Shown here in pieces: positions 27,101 to 39,593 of a stretch of DNA of 64,000 nt. Source of the stretch: Paramecium sonneborni (taxonomy: Eukaryota; Ciliophora; Oligohymenophorea; Peniculida; Parameciidae); assembly GCA_905182985.1 (NCBI GenBank), contig CAJJDN010000012.1, positions 758,020-822,019 of the forward strand. The letters are read 5' to 3'. A program made the translations under genes and the position numbers. Position 1 is the stretch's first letter. Every line of letters starts with the position of its first letter. Below the pieces are notes generated by a model, which searched no databases, had not been told where the DNA came from, and saw only the letters and a list, made by a program, of their open reading frames with translations.

Positions 27101-30100
27101 CCAAATACATTTTTAACTCACCGAATTTATGCATGAATAATAATTTCTGTTTTGACAAGATACATTAATAAACTAATTTTGATATATCTGACATTTATCA
27201 TTCATCCAAATACATGATAAGTGATTTTATACTTTTAAACAGGCATTTTTATTCATCTAATGACATAATGACACTTAAATATAAGGTTGAGTTATATCTT
27301 TAGAACACTTAAATTAATTTAAATCAAAATAATAAGCATCATCTTAGAGTTGAATACATCCAAAAAGATTTAAGTTTGCATCAAAACCTTAAGAATATTG
27401 ATAACAATTTTGAAATCCTAAATTTTTATCATATCTTAAGAGAAAACTTATATCTTAAAAGAGACAAACATAATAATCCAAAATTAATTCATTACCGACA
27501 ACCTTCACTACTGAATTAATAATCTTGCAATATTAAGTATCTTCTTAATAATAACATTAAGATTTGTTTTTTGGATTTTTCATTATTGATAAACATAATT
27601 GTTTATTTACACGATATAATTAAACGTTTTCACAAATTAATTCATCAACAAAAGTTGAACATTTTTTAGTATTATTATCTAAAAAACAATGAACTCCTTA
27701 AATATCTTTTAAACAAAATGATTATAGATTTTCACATTTTAAAGGTGCTGTATAACAGAATGGTTAACCTTTTGTTGTCATCCCAAAATTACAATTGGGA
27801 AATTATTCACATGACATTATTGATGTTAATGCTATTTCATTAAAATCATCACAGAAATCTCTTTCATTTGAACTTCCACAATACTTATACCAACTATAAT
27901 AATAATAAGTGCATTTCAAAGATCTTTATAAAATACAAGCATAAATATCTTAATTTAATTAACTANNNNNNNNNNNNNNNNNNNNNNNNNNNNNNNNNNN
28001 NNNNNNNNNNNNNNNNNNNNNNNNNNNNNNNNNNNNNNNNNNNNNNNNNNNNNNNNNNNNNNNNNNNNNNNNNNNNNNNNNNNNNNNNNNNNNNNNNNNN
28101 NNNNNNNNNNNNNNNNNNNNNNNNNNNNNNNNNNNNNNNNNNNNNNNNNNNNNNNNNNNNNNNNNNNNNNNNNNNNNNNNNNNNNNNNNNNNNNNNNNNN
28201 NNNNNNNNNNNNNNNNNNNNNNNNNNNNNNNNNNNNNNNNNNNNNNNNNNNNNNNNNNNNNNNNNNNNNNNNNNNNNNNNNNNNNNNNNNNNNNNNNNNN
28301 NNNNNNNNNNNNNNNNNNNNNNNNNNNNNNNNNNNNNNNNNNNNNNNNNNNNNNNNNNNNNNNNNNNNNNNNNNNNNNNNNNNNNNNNNNNNNNNNNNNN
28401 NNNNNNNNNNNNNNNNNNNNNNNNNNNNNNNNNNNNNNNNNNNNNNNNNNNNNNNNNNNNNNNNNNNNNNNNNNNNNNNNNNNNNNNNNNNNNNNNNNNN
28501 NNNNNNNNNNNNNNNNNNNNNNNNNNNNNNNNNNNNNNNNNNNNNNNNNNNNNNNNNNNNNNNNNNNNNNNNNNNNNNNNNNNNNNNNNNNNNNNNNNNN
28601 NNNNNNNNNNNNNNNNNNNNNNNNNNNNNNNNNNNNNNNNNNNNNNNNNNNNNNNNNNNNNNNNNNNNNNNNNNNNNNNNNNNNNNNNNNNNNNNNNNNN
28701 NNNNNNNNNNNNNNNNNNNNNNNNNNNNNNNNNNNNNNNNNNNNNNNNNNNNNNNNNNNNNNNNNNNNNNNNNNNNNNNNNNNNNNNNNNNNNNNNNNNN
28801 NNNNNNNNNNNNNNNNNNNNNNNNNNNNNNNNNNNNNNNNNNNNNNNNNNNNNNNNNNNNNNNNNNNNNNNNNNNNNNNNNNNNNNNNNNNNNNNNNNNN
28901 NNNNNNNNNNNNNNTTAAATATCTTTTAAACAAAATGATTATAGATTTTCACATTTTAAAGGTGCTGTATAACAGAATGGTTAACCTTTTGTTGTCATCC
29001 CAAAATTACAATTGGGAAATTATTCACATGACATTATTGATGTTAATGCTATTTCATTAAAATCATCACAGAAATCTCTTTCATTTGAACTTCCACAATA
29101 CTTATACCAACTATAATAATAATAAGTGCATTTCAAAGATCTTTATAAAATACAAGCATAAATATCTTAATTTAATTAACTACATTTATACTATTATAAT
29201 GAATAATCAATCATTAAACTTTTACTTAAGTAATTTATTTTAATACATTTATAATCCTCAACAGAATATATACAAGATGGATAAAATTATCTGCAAAAAT
29301 TTGATGAAACTTAATCAAATTATTCACAATCATAAAGTGATATGTTTTATATTTTAAAACATTTATTTTAATGAAATACACATAATTAAGATCTATGTAA
29401 TAAACATAAATTTTTTGTATAAGAATCTTCACAATCATAATTTTTACTAATACATTAATTATCTATCCATTAACAATAGATCTTTTAGTAATTGCATAAT
29501 GATTAACTTAATGATAACCAACATGGAACTTAATTGAAAATAGTTTAACATCCATTTTATCCTGCAAAACAACTTTTTTTGCTTGATTAACATACTTGCC
29601 AATTAACAAATTTTTCATATTTAACAGGACAATCATTATATAATTGTTCACAAGCTGAATTTATTTCATTCCAATAACAACTTAATATTCCTTATAAACA
29701 GGCATTCTTATTTCTAAATTAACAATCTATAGTTAATTTAGTAAGATTTTAACAGAAATAGTTTTAATAAACACAATTTTCAAATGTATATTATAAACAC
29801 AATTTTTTGGAAGCGCCAATTTAATTACATTTAAATTATTGTATAGGAAGAGGCTCTTTGCAAGTATTATCTAAAACATCAAAATAACATGGATTATTAG
29901 CATATCGACAGAGTTGTGGATTATAGTAATTCATATCATATTTGGATAAATTTATACATGAATCTGTAAAAGATATGTACATTTCTGTACATTTATTATC
30001 TTAAGTTATAAAGCATATTTAATTAGGAGTTGTAATTTGATTACAAATTTTAAGATTACTTTGATAACATTTTAACACTTCTAATAATTGTTATTAATAT

Positions 30101-32732
30101 TATGAAGGTCCAGATATCAAATTACATTTATTATTATTAAAATAACAATTTTAGGTAGTAAATGCTACACATCTATGAATATTAATCATTCTTTAATATC
30201 CACAATCAAGATCATGGATTTAAGTAGTAGATGAAACACATTGGGAATCAATAACTTCACAAAATTAATCATCTGTTAAAGTTAGAGAAGAATGAGAACT
30301 CATTAATGTACATGTATTTAAATTAGATAAATCTTAGTAAGAATTACAATTAGTTTAGAATTATGATTAATAAGATCTGCATCTAACATAAGGCTCATTA
30401 GGAAGAGATCCCCAATAACAATTCTAATTTATAGTTGTTATTCCTATGCAGGTTTTATAGGAAATGTATTCAGAATTACAATTTATTATATTTAAGTAAT
30501 TCTATGCATTCAAACATCTATTTTATACATTATCAAAATAACATTAACTAGTTGAATTGAAACAAGCTTAATTGTTAATATATAAATCACAACTATCAAA
30601 TGAAGTAGTTATTATTTTACATCCAAAATTATCAAAATCATATCCACAACTAAAATCTTGATTAGTAAATCTACACACATTAGAACTAACATTTGGAAAT
30701 TCATTACAATTATATTAAACAATTAAATTAACTTATAAGAAATTGCATTTATTATCTCTCCATTAACAATTTTCATTTTGATTCAAAAGACATTATTTTT
30801 AATTAATACCAGGAGTATTACAATGAATGTTATCTTAAGATGATAAGTAGCAACTTTACATTTCTAAATCATACAGACATGTTTCTTAATCCTTAACAAC
30901 TCCATATTTACATAAATTTGGATTAACAAATTTCAATTAATCACATGGTATAGATTTATCAGTTATATGAACACATCTTTAATTAAAAGAATCCCATTTA
31001 GTATTTGAATTTATTAGAGCTAAACATAATTCTTTATTTATTCTTCCATTTATTCCATTATTACATGCTTTATTATTAATATTATAATCTTAATCTTAAA
31101 AGTCAATACAAGGCAAATATAAATTAATATTTTATGTTTTACAAGTCCTAGTATTTAAATCATAATAATTGTATTATTCTTTTTAAGACATACATAAATT
31201 GTAATTCATTATAATTTCAGAAGAAAAGGACAAAAAATGAGAAAATAGTTTTTAATCTTTTACATTTAAGCAATTATCAGCATTCCAAATACAAAATTAA
31301 TCATAAATATTAATAGATGAACAACAGAATATTGTATTGCAATCAATACATTTTAATTATTCTATAAATTAAACTTCTTGGCATTTCAAATTTAATTCAT
31401 TCCAATAACAATTCATACTAATTTTTTAACAATACTTCTTATTGAGTCCTAATTAATTACATCCATTAATAGGTCCACAAACTATAAATTATGATAGCTT
31501 TGAATCACTTAAATTTCCTAAATTGTCTCCTAACCATTTACATTAAGAATTTTATTCGCATGTAGATTAAGAAGTTAAATTTAAACATTATGATGAACAT
31601 TCTCCTTTTGAATTAGATATATCTAAATAACAATATTATTCTATCACAGATGCACAATTATAATAAGTTGCAATACCACTTAATGATTAACAATCATTAT
31701 TTTTTGTAATTGTAACAGCATTCATACATTAATATTCTTTTGTATAATCAATTACACATTTATTGTTAAAACTCTAAAACCTTTAACATACTAATCCACT
31801 CATATCTTAACACTACAACTAATTTTTATTAATATATGTTTAATCTTACAATTAATTTTATGTTATTTATTAACACTCTGAATTAATAAAAACAGTAAAT
31901 ACAGGATTAATAGGATGAATATTCAAATATTTACAATAAACATGATTTACACCTCTTATTGTTCCATTTAAATTAAATAATTATAAAAATTTATTTTCAT
32001 TTAAGATTTCTTATGCTACACAACCATACCTACGAAAATCATTAAGTTTAGCTCAATTAAATATTAATTTTTACTTTCAGAAATTGATAATTTTGTTGAT
32101 ATTGTATACCATTTAAATAATTTTTGTTAGTCTAAATAGTTATCTTTTAAAATAGAATCTTAATATGTTATCGATTCTTTTTTTTCTGCTCCTGTTTCAA
32201 TTTAAACTTTTTATTAAGCCTCACTTAAAATATCTGGATAATATCCCAAAAGAGTCTATAATATAGTATGATGAATGATTAAAAATCCTGTTATTTTACT
32301 ACATACTGAAGCACTCAATTCTAAATCTTAAAAAATTAAATTTAAATTGTTTAATTCTGTTTAATTTAAATTAATGCATTAATCATCTTCCCATTTACAT
32401 AATTAATCTGGATTTATTATAGAAAGACATCCAAATTTAGATAATTTATCTGTGCATTTTTAAAAATGTTTATCCTTAATGTTTTGACAATTCTTATCAA
32501 ATAAACACATTGCCATTGTACCATCTAATTTTCCAAATTATTTCATGCAAAGTTTTTCACTTAAAGTTGGTTCACATCCTTATAAATAATTATTAGACCA
32601 TTAACAATATTAACCATTCCATTTACATTATTCTTTCTTTATATTAATACAATCTTAATATGAGGTTTATTGAACACAAAAATCCATACACATCACTATT
32701 ATTATCTGAGTAAAAATAATTACGATTCTCAT
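24103..32732 (-). CDS. Giant cysteine-rich surface-antigen-like protein, split by an assembly gap
   Basis: Reads leftward from ATG 32732 with a signal peptide (MRIVIIFTQIIIVMC) to TGA 24103. Cysteines recur every few residues, very often as C-x-W motifs (EQCKWNGQYCQW, CYWNE, CSWEI, CHWNP), like the disulfide-rich repeats of Paramecium immobilization/surface antigens. The C-terminus (YIQPLCNLILILLLFQ) is a short hydrophobic tail typical of a GPI-attachment signal. Introns: 32052-32074 (23 nt), 26370-26395 (26 nt) and 25840-25868 (29 nt). The N gap at 27966-28914, with a repeated 268-bp flank, breaks the frame as assembled. Counting the repeated flank once and removing the Ns and introns leaves exactly 2445 codons including the stop. 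A role on the cell or ciliary surface is inferred. Confidence 0.82.
27698..27965. repeat. Assembly overlap, copy 1 (left of N gap)
   Basis: 268 bp identical, as far as I can compare, to 28915-29182 on the other side of the Ns. Both encode the same stretch of the cysteine-rich giant. Best explained as an unmerged contig overlap. Confidence 0.9.
27966..28914. other. Assembly gap (949 Ns)
   Basis: Run of N. Because the same 268 bp lies on both sides, the gap probably represents no missing sequence at all. Open frames crossing it on either strand are not real. Confidence 0.97.
28915..29182. repeat. Assembly overlap, copy 2 (right of N gap)
   Basis: Second appearance of the 27698-27965 sequence. 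The reading frame of the cysteine-rich giant enters it cleanly from the right, and continues cleanly leftward from copy 1, as expected if only one copy exists. Confidence 0.9.
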
Positions 32733-32962
32733 TCAATTAATTCCTAATAACTATTATATTAATAATTTTATAAAGTATATGAAATTTATATCAACAAAAA
32801 TTATAATAAATTACTTAGACTGATTAATATTTTAAAGTAAGTATTTTGAAATTAAATAAAACCTAATATCATAGTTTAGATGATTAAAATTTAGTAAAAT
32901 TCTAATAAAGTTAGAATTAAATTTAATAAGACATGTAAAACTTTCCAAAAAATAAAATTTAG

Positions 32963-34220
32963 ATGACAGATAAATATTCTATTCCAATTCTTTTAACTAA
33001 GAAAAATTCTAATTGTTTAGTTTTACCAAAAATATTGGAAACATAATTCATTAAATAGGATTATAATTTAATTTAAGTTAGTATAAATTGATGTTAACAT
33101 AAATATGATCCAAATTGCTTAGGATTAAATTTATACTCTTAGTTATTTTAAATGTAATTATCTAAATGGTATAAAAAAGAATACCAAATCTGTAAGTAAT
33201 CATTTAATATACAGTTTAATTTACATAAATAATTTATCTTAATTAGAAATACAGCTATTCAATAAGACTCTTTTAGACATTGCTATTGAAAGTGGATTGT
33301 GGAATTATTTAGTGAAGTCTAATCAGAACCGAAATCAAAATATCATTTTTGAATTATACCTATAAATAATAATCAATTTATTGCAATAGATATTTATTGA
33401 TATTTAAGAGGTTCACAAATCTTAATAGAACTATTGTATTTAATTCAATTATTTATTTATTTAAGTCAATGTTAATATTAAGTAAAATTCACTTTTCAAA
33501 ACAGAAACAAAAATTTATAAATTTGATAAAAATATATCAATACATATGATTAATATAAATAAACATTATTAGAAATATTTGAAATATATTAATAAGAAGT
33601 AGAAGAGTTAAAAAAATAAAAGAATATCAAATATTTTGTAAGTAGATCCTTATATTTAATTATATTCATCAATCTTTGATAAATAATAAGATAGACTTAA
33701 TTCTAATTTAGGATAAAATTTTGCTAAGTTTCATAAAAAATATATTACTAATGGTTGTGACATATGCAAATTTTATAATTATAGAATTGAAAAATAGCAA
33801 AGATATTCTATTTTGTTTAATGTGCGATAAAGTATTTTGCATGAGATAATGTAAGTAAAATAAATATGAAAATTTGAATGAACATTCATAATAAGAGCAT
33901 GGAGATGGAATATTTTATGTAAGTCTAATTACAGGAAGAATAACATTAATTTATATCATTATATAATGTTTTTGATTTATTTTAAGATGGAAAGTTTGGT
34001 TAAAGGGAATTGAATTCATTATCATATAAAGAATGGCAAATTTAGATGAATGATAAATAGAAAGTTAAAAAGTTAGTATGGTTAATGATATATAAATAAT
34101 TTGGATATTGAATATGTAATAGAGATGTTAAAAATAATAAAGAAGTATATTTATAAGAACAGATGGTGGATTATGAATGTATTTATATTATTAATATAAG
34201 AAAAATATAAAATAAACAGA
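32963..34220 (+). pseudogene. UBP-type zinc-finger-like gene with frame breaks
   Basis: From ATG 32963 (MTDKYSIPILLTKKNSN) the frame meets an in-frame TGA at about 33089, continues as CQHKYDPNCLGLNLYSQ, then shifts to LFNKTLLDIAIESGLWNYLV and on to NGCDICKFYNY. Another shift gives LFCLMCDKVFCMRQCK and EHGDGIFYVSLITGRI, resembling the CxxC...VFC...H pattern of ubiquitin-binding UBP zinc fingers (USP or related). One more shift precedes the tail YNVFDLFQDGKFGQREL, and TGA falls inside that tail too. Some shifts could be mini-introns, but at least two lie where no GT...AG pair fits. Either a decayed gene or poor sequence at a contig end; most of it reappears in the overlap copy at 34728-35405. 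Family call is tentative. Confidence 0.45.
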
Positions 34221-34726
34221 TTTAATATTATTTTAAATTTCTTCATATAATTTTTTATACAACTTATCTAAAAACGAGTCCTGCGAATAAATTTTTTTTA
34301 TTTAAGATTTTATCTTGAATTCTCCGTAAAAGCTGTTATTTATTAACAATTTTGCTAATTTTGGTTATATTATTATGAGGATAATAGAATTCATATTCCT
34401 AAACTTTATCAATATCAAATTCACTAATTTTTTCATCTGGAGGAATAGTTTTTTGAGAAATGGTATGACCATGTTCTTTAAATTAAGAAAAACTCTATCT
34501 TCTTGCTTAAGGAGATTAGAATTTATCATCATCATCATCATCACTTTGTTATTATTATTATTCATATCCTTGAAAACCAATTTTGTTTAAAAAGGTTTAA
34601 TCAACTTAGACTCCTAATTATGTCCTCATTTTAATAATATGATCATAAGCACCATTAAGTATAATATTTCTTTATTATTTATATTTAGATTTTTTTCTAG
34701 CAAAGGATTACCTATTTTAAAAGTCA
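33543..34726. repeat. Assembly overlap, copy 1 (1184 bp)
   Basis: Identical, as far as I can compare, to 34728-35911, with one N at 34727 between them. Holds the 3' part of the UBP-like gene (+) and the last part of the K+ channel gene (-; false stop copy at 34243). Confidence 0.9.
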
Positions 34727-34727
34727 N
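34727..34727. other. Single-N contig junction
   Basis: One N separates two identical 1184-bp blocks, marking a scaffold join. Confidence 0.9.
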
Positions 34728-35911
34728 CATATGATTAATATAAATAAACATTATTAGAAATATTTGAAATATATTAATAAGAAGTAGAAGAGTTAAAAAA
34801 ATAAAAGAATATCAAATATTTTGTAAGTAGATCCTTATATTTAATTATATTCATCAATCTTTGATAAATAATAAGATAGACTTAATTCTAATTTAGGATA
34901 AAATTTTGCTAAGTTTCATAAAAAATATATTACTAATGGTTGTGACATATGCAAATTTTATAATTATAGAATTGAAAAATAGCAAAGATATTCTATTTTG
35001 TTTAATGTGCGATAAAGTATTTTGCATGAGATAATGTAAGTAAAATAAATATGAAAATTTGAATGAACATTCATAATAAGAGCATGGAGATGGAATATTT
35101 TATGTAAGTCTAATTACAGGAAGAATAACATTAATTTATATCATTATATAATGTTTTTGATTTATTTTAAGATGGAAAGTTTGGTTAAAGGGAATTGAAT
35201 TCATTATCATATAAAGAATGGCAAATTTAGATGAATGATAAATAGAAAGTTAAAAAGTTAGTATGGTTAATGATATATAAATAATTTGGATATTGAATAT
35301 GTAATAGAGATGTTAAAAATAATAAAGAAGTATATTTATAAGAACAGATGGTGGATTATGAATGTATTTATATTATTAATATAAGAAAAATATAAAATAA
35401 ACAGATTTAATATTATTTTAAATTTCTTCATATAATTTTTTATACAACTTATCTAAAAACGAGTCCTGCGAATAAATTTTTTTTATTTAAGATTTTATCT
35501 TGAATTCTCCGTAAAAGCTGTTATTTATTAACAATTTTGCTAATTTTGGTTATATTATTATGAGGATAATAGAATTCATATTCCTAAACTTTATCAATAT
35601 CAAATTCACTAATTTTTTCATCTGGAGGAATAGTTTTTTGAGAAATGGTATGACCATGTTCTTTAAATTAAGAAAAACTCTATCTTCTTGCTTAAGGAGA
35701 TTAGAATTTATCATCATCATCATCATCACTTTGTTATTATTATTATTCATATCCTTGAAAACCAATTTTGTTTAAAAAGGTTTAATCAACTTAGACTCCT
35801 AATTATGTCCTCATTTTAATAATATGATCATAAGCACCATTAAGTATAATATTTCTTTATTATTTATATTTAGATTTTTTTCTAGCAAAGGATTACCTAT
35901 TTTAAAAGTCA
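34728..35911. repeat. Assembly overlap, copy 2 (1184 bp)
   Basis: Second copy of 33543-34726. The K+ channel reads through it without a break from its 5' part, so its right-hand portion is the one in true context. The part left of 35428 repeats the UBP-like gene and should not be counted as a second gene. Confidence 0.9.
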
Positions 35912-37830
35912 TTACTATGATATGTAGCTAATACTTTGCTATTATTTTTTTTAAAGAAAACTAATGGACAATTCTTAAATTAATGATGTGATTAACATGC
36001 TTCACAAATAATCAAATTAGTATTTTAACCAAAAACAGTATTATCAATAGCATATCTATATTATTCGAAACTAGATCTATGATTTTAGATGATAGATTAG
36101 AATTCAGAAAGATTTAAGAAGGCTACTTAAACAAAAGATGAAGCAACAATATTATATTACATTATGTCTTAATAAAAGAATTCTCTTTCACAAAGTAGAT
36201 TACCTTACGAATATCTTTTAATAGGTTTTTCTAGAATAAGTGATTTAACTTATCCAGTTAAAACAATATATAATTAATTTGGTAATTCATCTTTTCTAAT
36301 AAAATAAAAAATAATGAATACTTAATAATTATTTCTTCAGGAGCAAATGTTTTTTCATGAATACAAAAACATAATTTTTTAATTAAATCATCTGAGAAAT
36401 TGGTTCCAAATAATTTAGAATGTTTTAAATAGCGATAATACATTGCTATTTAAACTTCTTATTTAAGTTTAGGATTGAGTTATCCCATAAGTTCATCTAA
36501 ATCTAATTCTTCATCCTATTTGAATTATAGATAATATTCAATATATTTTCTGACTCTAAATTGTAACTGTGTATTTAATCCTCTTTGTTTGATATGATTA
36601 CTCACTAATCTTAATCGGGAATTGTTGATATTAGTTTACTCTGCCATTTTATAGAAAATACTTTAAATCATTCCTAATGCGTACCCAAAAACTCCAGTAA
36701 CTAAGAAGGTGATAATTGTGACTAATATTTTTTCAGGGGTTGTAACTGGAACAATATCGCCATATCCAACTGTCATCGATGTAATTGTAATCCAATATAG
36801 TGATGTGAAATATTTTGTATATAAATCTTCATCATATATGTTCTATTAATGTAACCATGTATGAGTATAACCTTAGTCTACTTCAAAAAGAGCAAAATAA
36901 TGGAATAAACAAGCACAGAAATGAGATATCAATAATAAGGAATATATTAAACAAAATAATTAATAGATAACTGCACTTTTCTCTTTAAAATTAGATATCT
37001 CTTCAATTACTATCATTGTTCTTCTAACTCTTGTCATACGAATCAACATTAAATAATTTGCAGCTGAATATCCCATCCAAGATAAAATAAATGGTAAAAC
37101 AATAGCTAAATCTAAACTAAAATCTCCTTTTATATAATGCCAAAATATTTTTGCTTTATTTCTCTACAATATCCCTCTATCATAATATCCCTTAAAAAAT
37201 GTTAGAATTAAATCAATTAAAAATATACAACTTGGAATTGTACTAAAAAGAGTGAAAATGCTACCCAAATTATCCTCATTCAGATTAAATGATAATTACA
37301 TAGGAACATAGAATATATTTGCTATTGTTACTAACATCATCAATAAATCCCATAAAAAAAGAAATTTATCAGCAGGCAATAGAACTGTTTTATCACTCTT
37401 TATAAAACACCAAAAACGCCACCATAATGGATTGTTAGCATGAGCATCATATTTTATTTATATCCACTAAGTTATTTCAATTTATTTACTCTTGTAGGTT
37501 TCTAAAATAACATAAAATTGTTAAGATAATATTGAAATGAAGCAGCCTTGTCTCTGATCAAAATAAAAATGTTTTTTTTTAATAATTTAAATCTGTATGT
37601 TGTAGAATTATGTTTAAGGCGAGTAATGAAAATTGTTATTTTTTAAATTATTCTTAAAGGCTTTGATTTCCAAACTCTAAATTATATTCAACATATATTT
37701 TTTACGAACTGTTTTCTAACATCTCCAATTATTTATCTACTTTATTAAGAGCTTCTAACTCAATCTCTTAATCTTCCATCTTCTCTTACTCTTCTTTCCT
37801 AAATTTGATTTTTTAGAGTCCAAGGATCAT
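35428..37830 (-). CDS. Voltage-gated K+ channel with cyclic-nucleotide-binding domain
   Basis: Six-TM potassium channel of the EAG/HCN/CNG type. ATG 37830 to TGA 35428, introns 37716-37740 (25 nt) and 36296-36321 (26 nt), giving 783 residues. S1 starts near KFLFLWDLLMMLVTIANIF, and an S4-like LMLIRMTRVRRTMIVIEE is visible. The pore carries ITSMTVGYGDIVPV, the K+ selectivity filter. A C-linker (FRVRKYIEYYLQFKQDEE...) and a cyclic-nucleotide-binding fold (FAPEEIIIKKDELPNQLYIV, LTGQVKSL) follow, then a C-x2-C...H motif (ICEACQSHH) and a polar tail with Q and D runs. Ciliates carry large families of such channels controlling ciliary beating. An alternative start is the Met at 37779. The tail is falsely duplicated at 34243-34726. 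Confidence 0.9.
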
Positions 37831-37887
37831 TAAAATAAAAATTATGTTTAGTTATTTAATATACTCAAATATACGTATTAATAATGC
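37831..37887. promoter_or_regulatory. 57-bp divergent intergenic region (K+ channel / carboxypeptidase)
   Basis: Only 57 bp separate the two divergent start codons as called, so both promoters must share or overlap this AT-rich stretch or extend into the genes. No specific motif is recognisable. Confidence 0.5.
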
Positions 37888-39582
37888 ATGAATAAAAAAT
37901 TACAATTAATCACCAATCATAACTATTCCGTAATAAATTACCTTAAAGTATTCCACAAGAAACTACAACTCCTAGATACAATCATTTAGCCTCAATCTAA
38001 TTAATTAAATGCACAACTCACTTTTATTTCTCCTTTAATTTAGATTTACTCCTTATTCGACTCGTCCAATTTATTTTATCTAACCGAAGACCAAGAAACA
38101 ATTAATATATTATTAAATAGTGATTCAAATACTAATGGATGCACATAATGGTTTCATTTTTAAGTTAGAGCATTAAAACCTACAGTAACAATAAAATTTA
38201 AAATATTAAATAATAGGAGAAGTAAGTAATTATTAACCAATTCTAAACCTTATACTTCCAAATCAACATGTTTTGATTTGCATTACTATAGAACCAATAT
38301 TCATCATCCCTACTATGCAAATGATGATTAATATATATCCCAATATTAAAAATTAATGGCATTTTACACTCTTGAATTTAAATTCACTTTTACTGATGAT
38401 GATATAATTACTTTTGCTTATGCTGAACCCTATCCTCTCTCAAGAGCACTTTAATTGAGAGATCATAAGACTATTGGACATACATAATTAAATAATCCAA
38501 TTATATAAATTAAAAGAGGTAAAGCAAAATAATATGTTGTAATATTGGCTAGATAACATCCTAGTGAAACTAGTGGATCATTTGTAGTTGAAGAATTAAT
38601 TAATATAATAGACTCATCTAAATATCGTTATATTATATATCCAATGGTAAATCCAGATGGAGTATTCTTAGGTAATAGTAGATGTAATTTACATGGAGTT
38701 GATTTAAATAGAAAATGGATCAATCCATAATTCTCATCAGAACCAGAAGTTTATCTGATTAAATAATCTTTAGAAAAATATAAATAGAAAATTGTAATGA
38801 TGGTTGATTTGCATGGTCATTCAACTTAATAAAATTATTTTATTTTTGGATGTGCTAATAATGAAAATAATAATAATGAAATTAAGAGTTTTATTGCTTA
38901 ATTTTAAAATCACTCTTTATTTAATCTAAAGTGTTGTTCCTTAGAAACATAAGCTAATAGAAAAAATACTGCTAGATAAACATTTTGGTATCAATACAAA
39001 GTGTAATTTTCAATTACTATTGAAATAAGTCTTTTTGGGACTGAAAATGGTAGATTTACTAATACAGATTATAAAGAGATTGCTAAACAAATATTTAATT
39101 CAATTGAAAATTGCAATGAGCCAATCTCTGATCAAATATAATTACCTATGATTGAAAATCTAGGTAATGATTAGAATGATTCTGAGAGTGAATGCGATGA
39201 AGATTTTGTACTTGATATGGTATTAAAGAAAAATAAATATTATGATAATAAGAGATTTTTGATTAAATAAAAAACTGTATAAGGAGAGACTTAATGTTTA
39301 TAATAGTCAGAATAAGATCAGAAATTAAAATAATTATTATTACCAAAATTAAAAACAATTAAATCAATGACAAAATCAGAACATAAATAATAAACTAAAA
39401 TGGAACATGAAAATTAGGTGAAATTAAAATAAGATTCATTTTAGAAGAATTTTAATATTATAAATTATTTTCCATAAAGAAATACTTAACCTAAAAGAAT
39501 GAGTTCTATAAAAAAAGAATTCAATTTAAATAAAAACCCTCAAATAAAAGTTGAGTAATTGAAAAAATATTTAATTATATGA
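37888..39582 (+). CDS. Cytosolic carboxypeptidase (CCP/Nna1-type, M14 family)
   Basis: Single frame of 564 codons, ATG 37888 to TGA 39580. The N-terminal CCP domain shows LNSDSNTNGCTQWFHFQV, FAYAEPYPL and ALQLRDHK. The M14 core carries the zinc motif HxxE in ARQHPSETSGS, YPMVNPDGVFLGNSRC, VDLNRKW, the third zinc histidine in MVDLHGHSTQ, and the catalytic glutamate region in SITIEISLFG. CCPs trim glutamate side chains or C-terminal residues from tubulin, fitting a cell rich in cilia; whether this member deglutamylates or detyrosinates cannot be told. The last about 150 residues are a polar K/Q-rich extension without recognised domain. Divergent from the K+ channel gene. Confidence 0.92.
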
Positions 39583-39593
39583 AATCATTCAAA

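Noticed and set aside
27868..28933. Long open frames on both strands across the N run
   Set aside because: They consist almost entirely of undetermined bases and exist only because N does not encode a stop.
34365..35775. Two identical pairs of overlapping short frames on both strands
   Set aside because: They are standard-code shadows of the K+ channel C-terminal tail (Q/D-rich), shown twice because of the assembly overlap.
33543..35911. Recent tandem gene duplication
   Set aside because: The blocks look identical and meet exactly at an N; the flanking genes continue correctly with only one copy.
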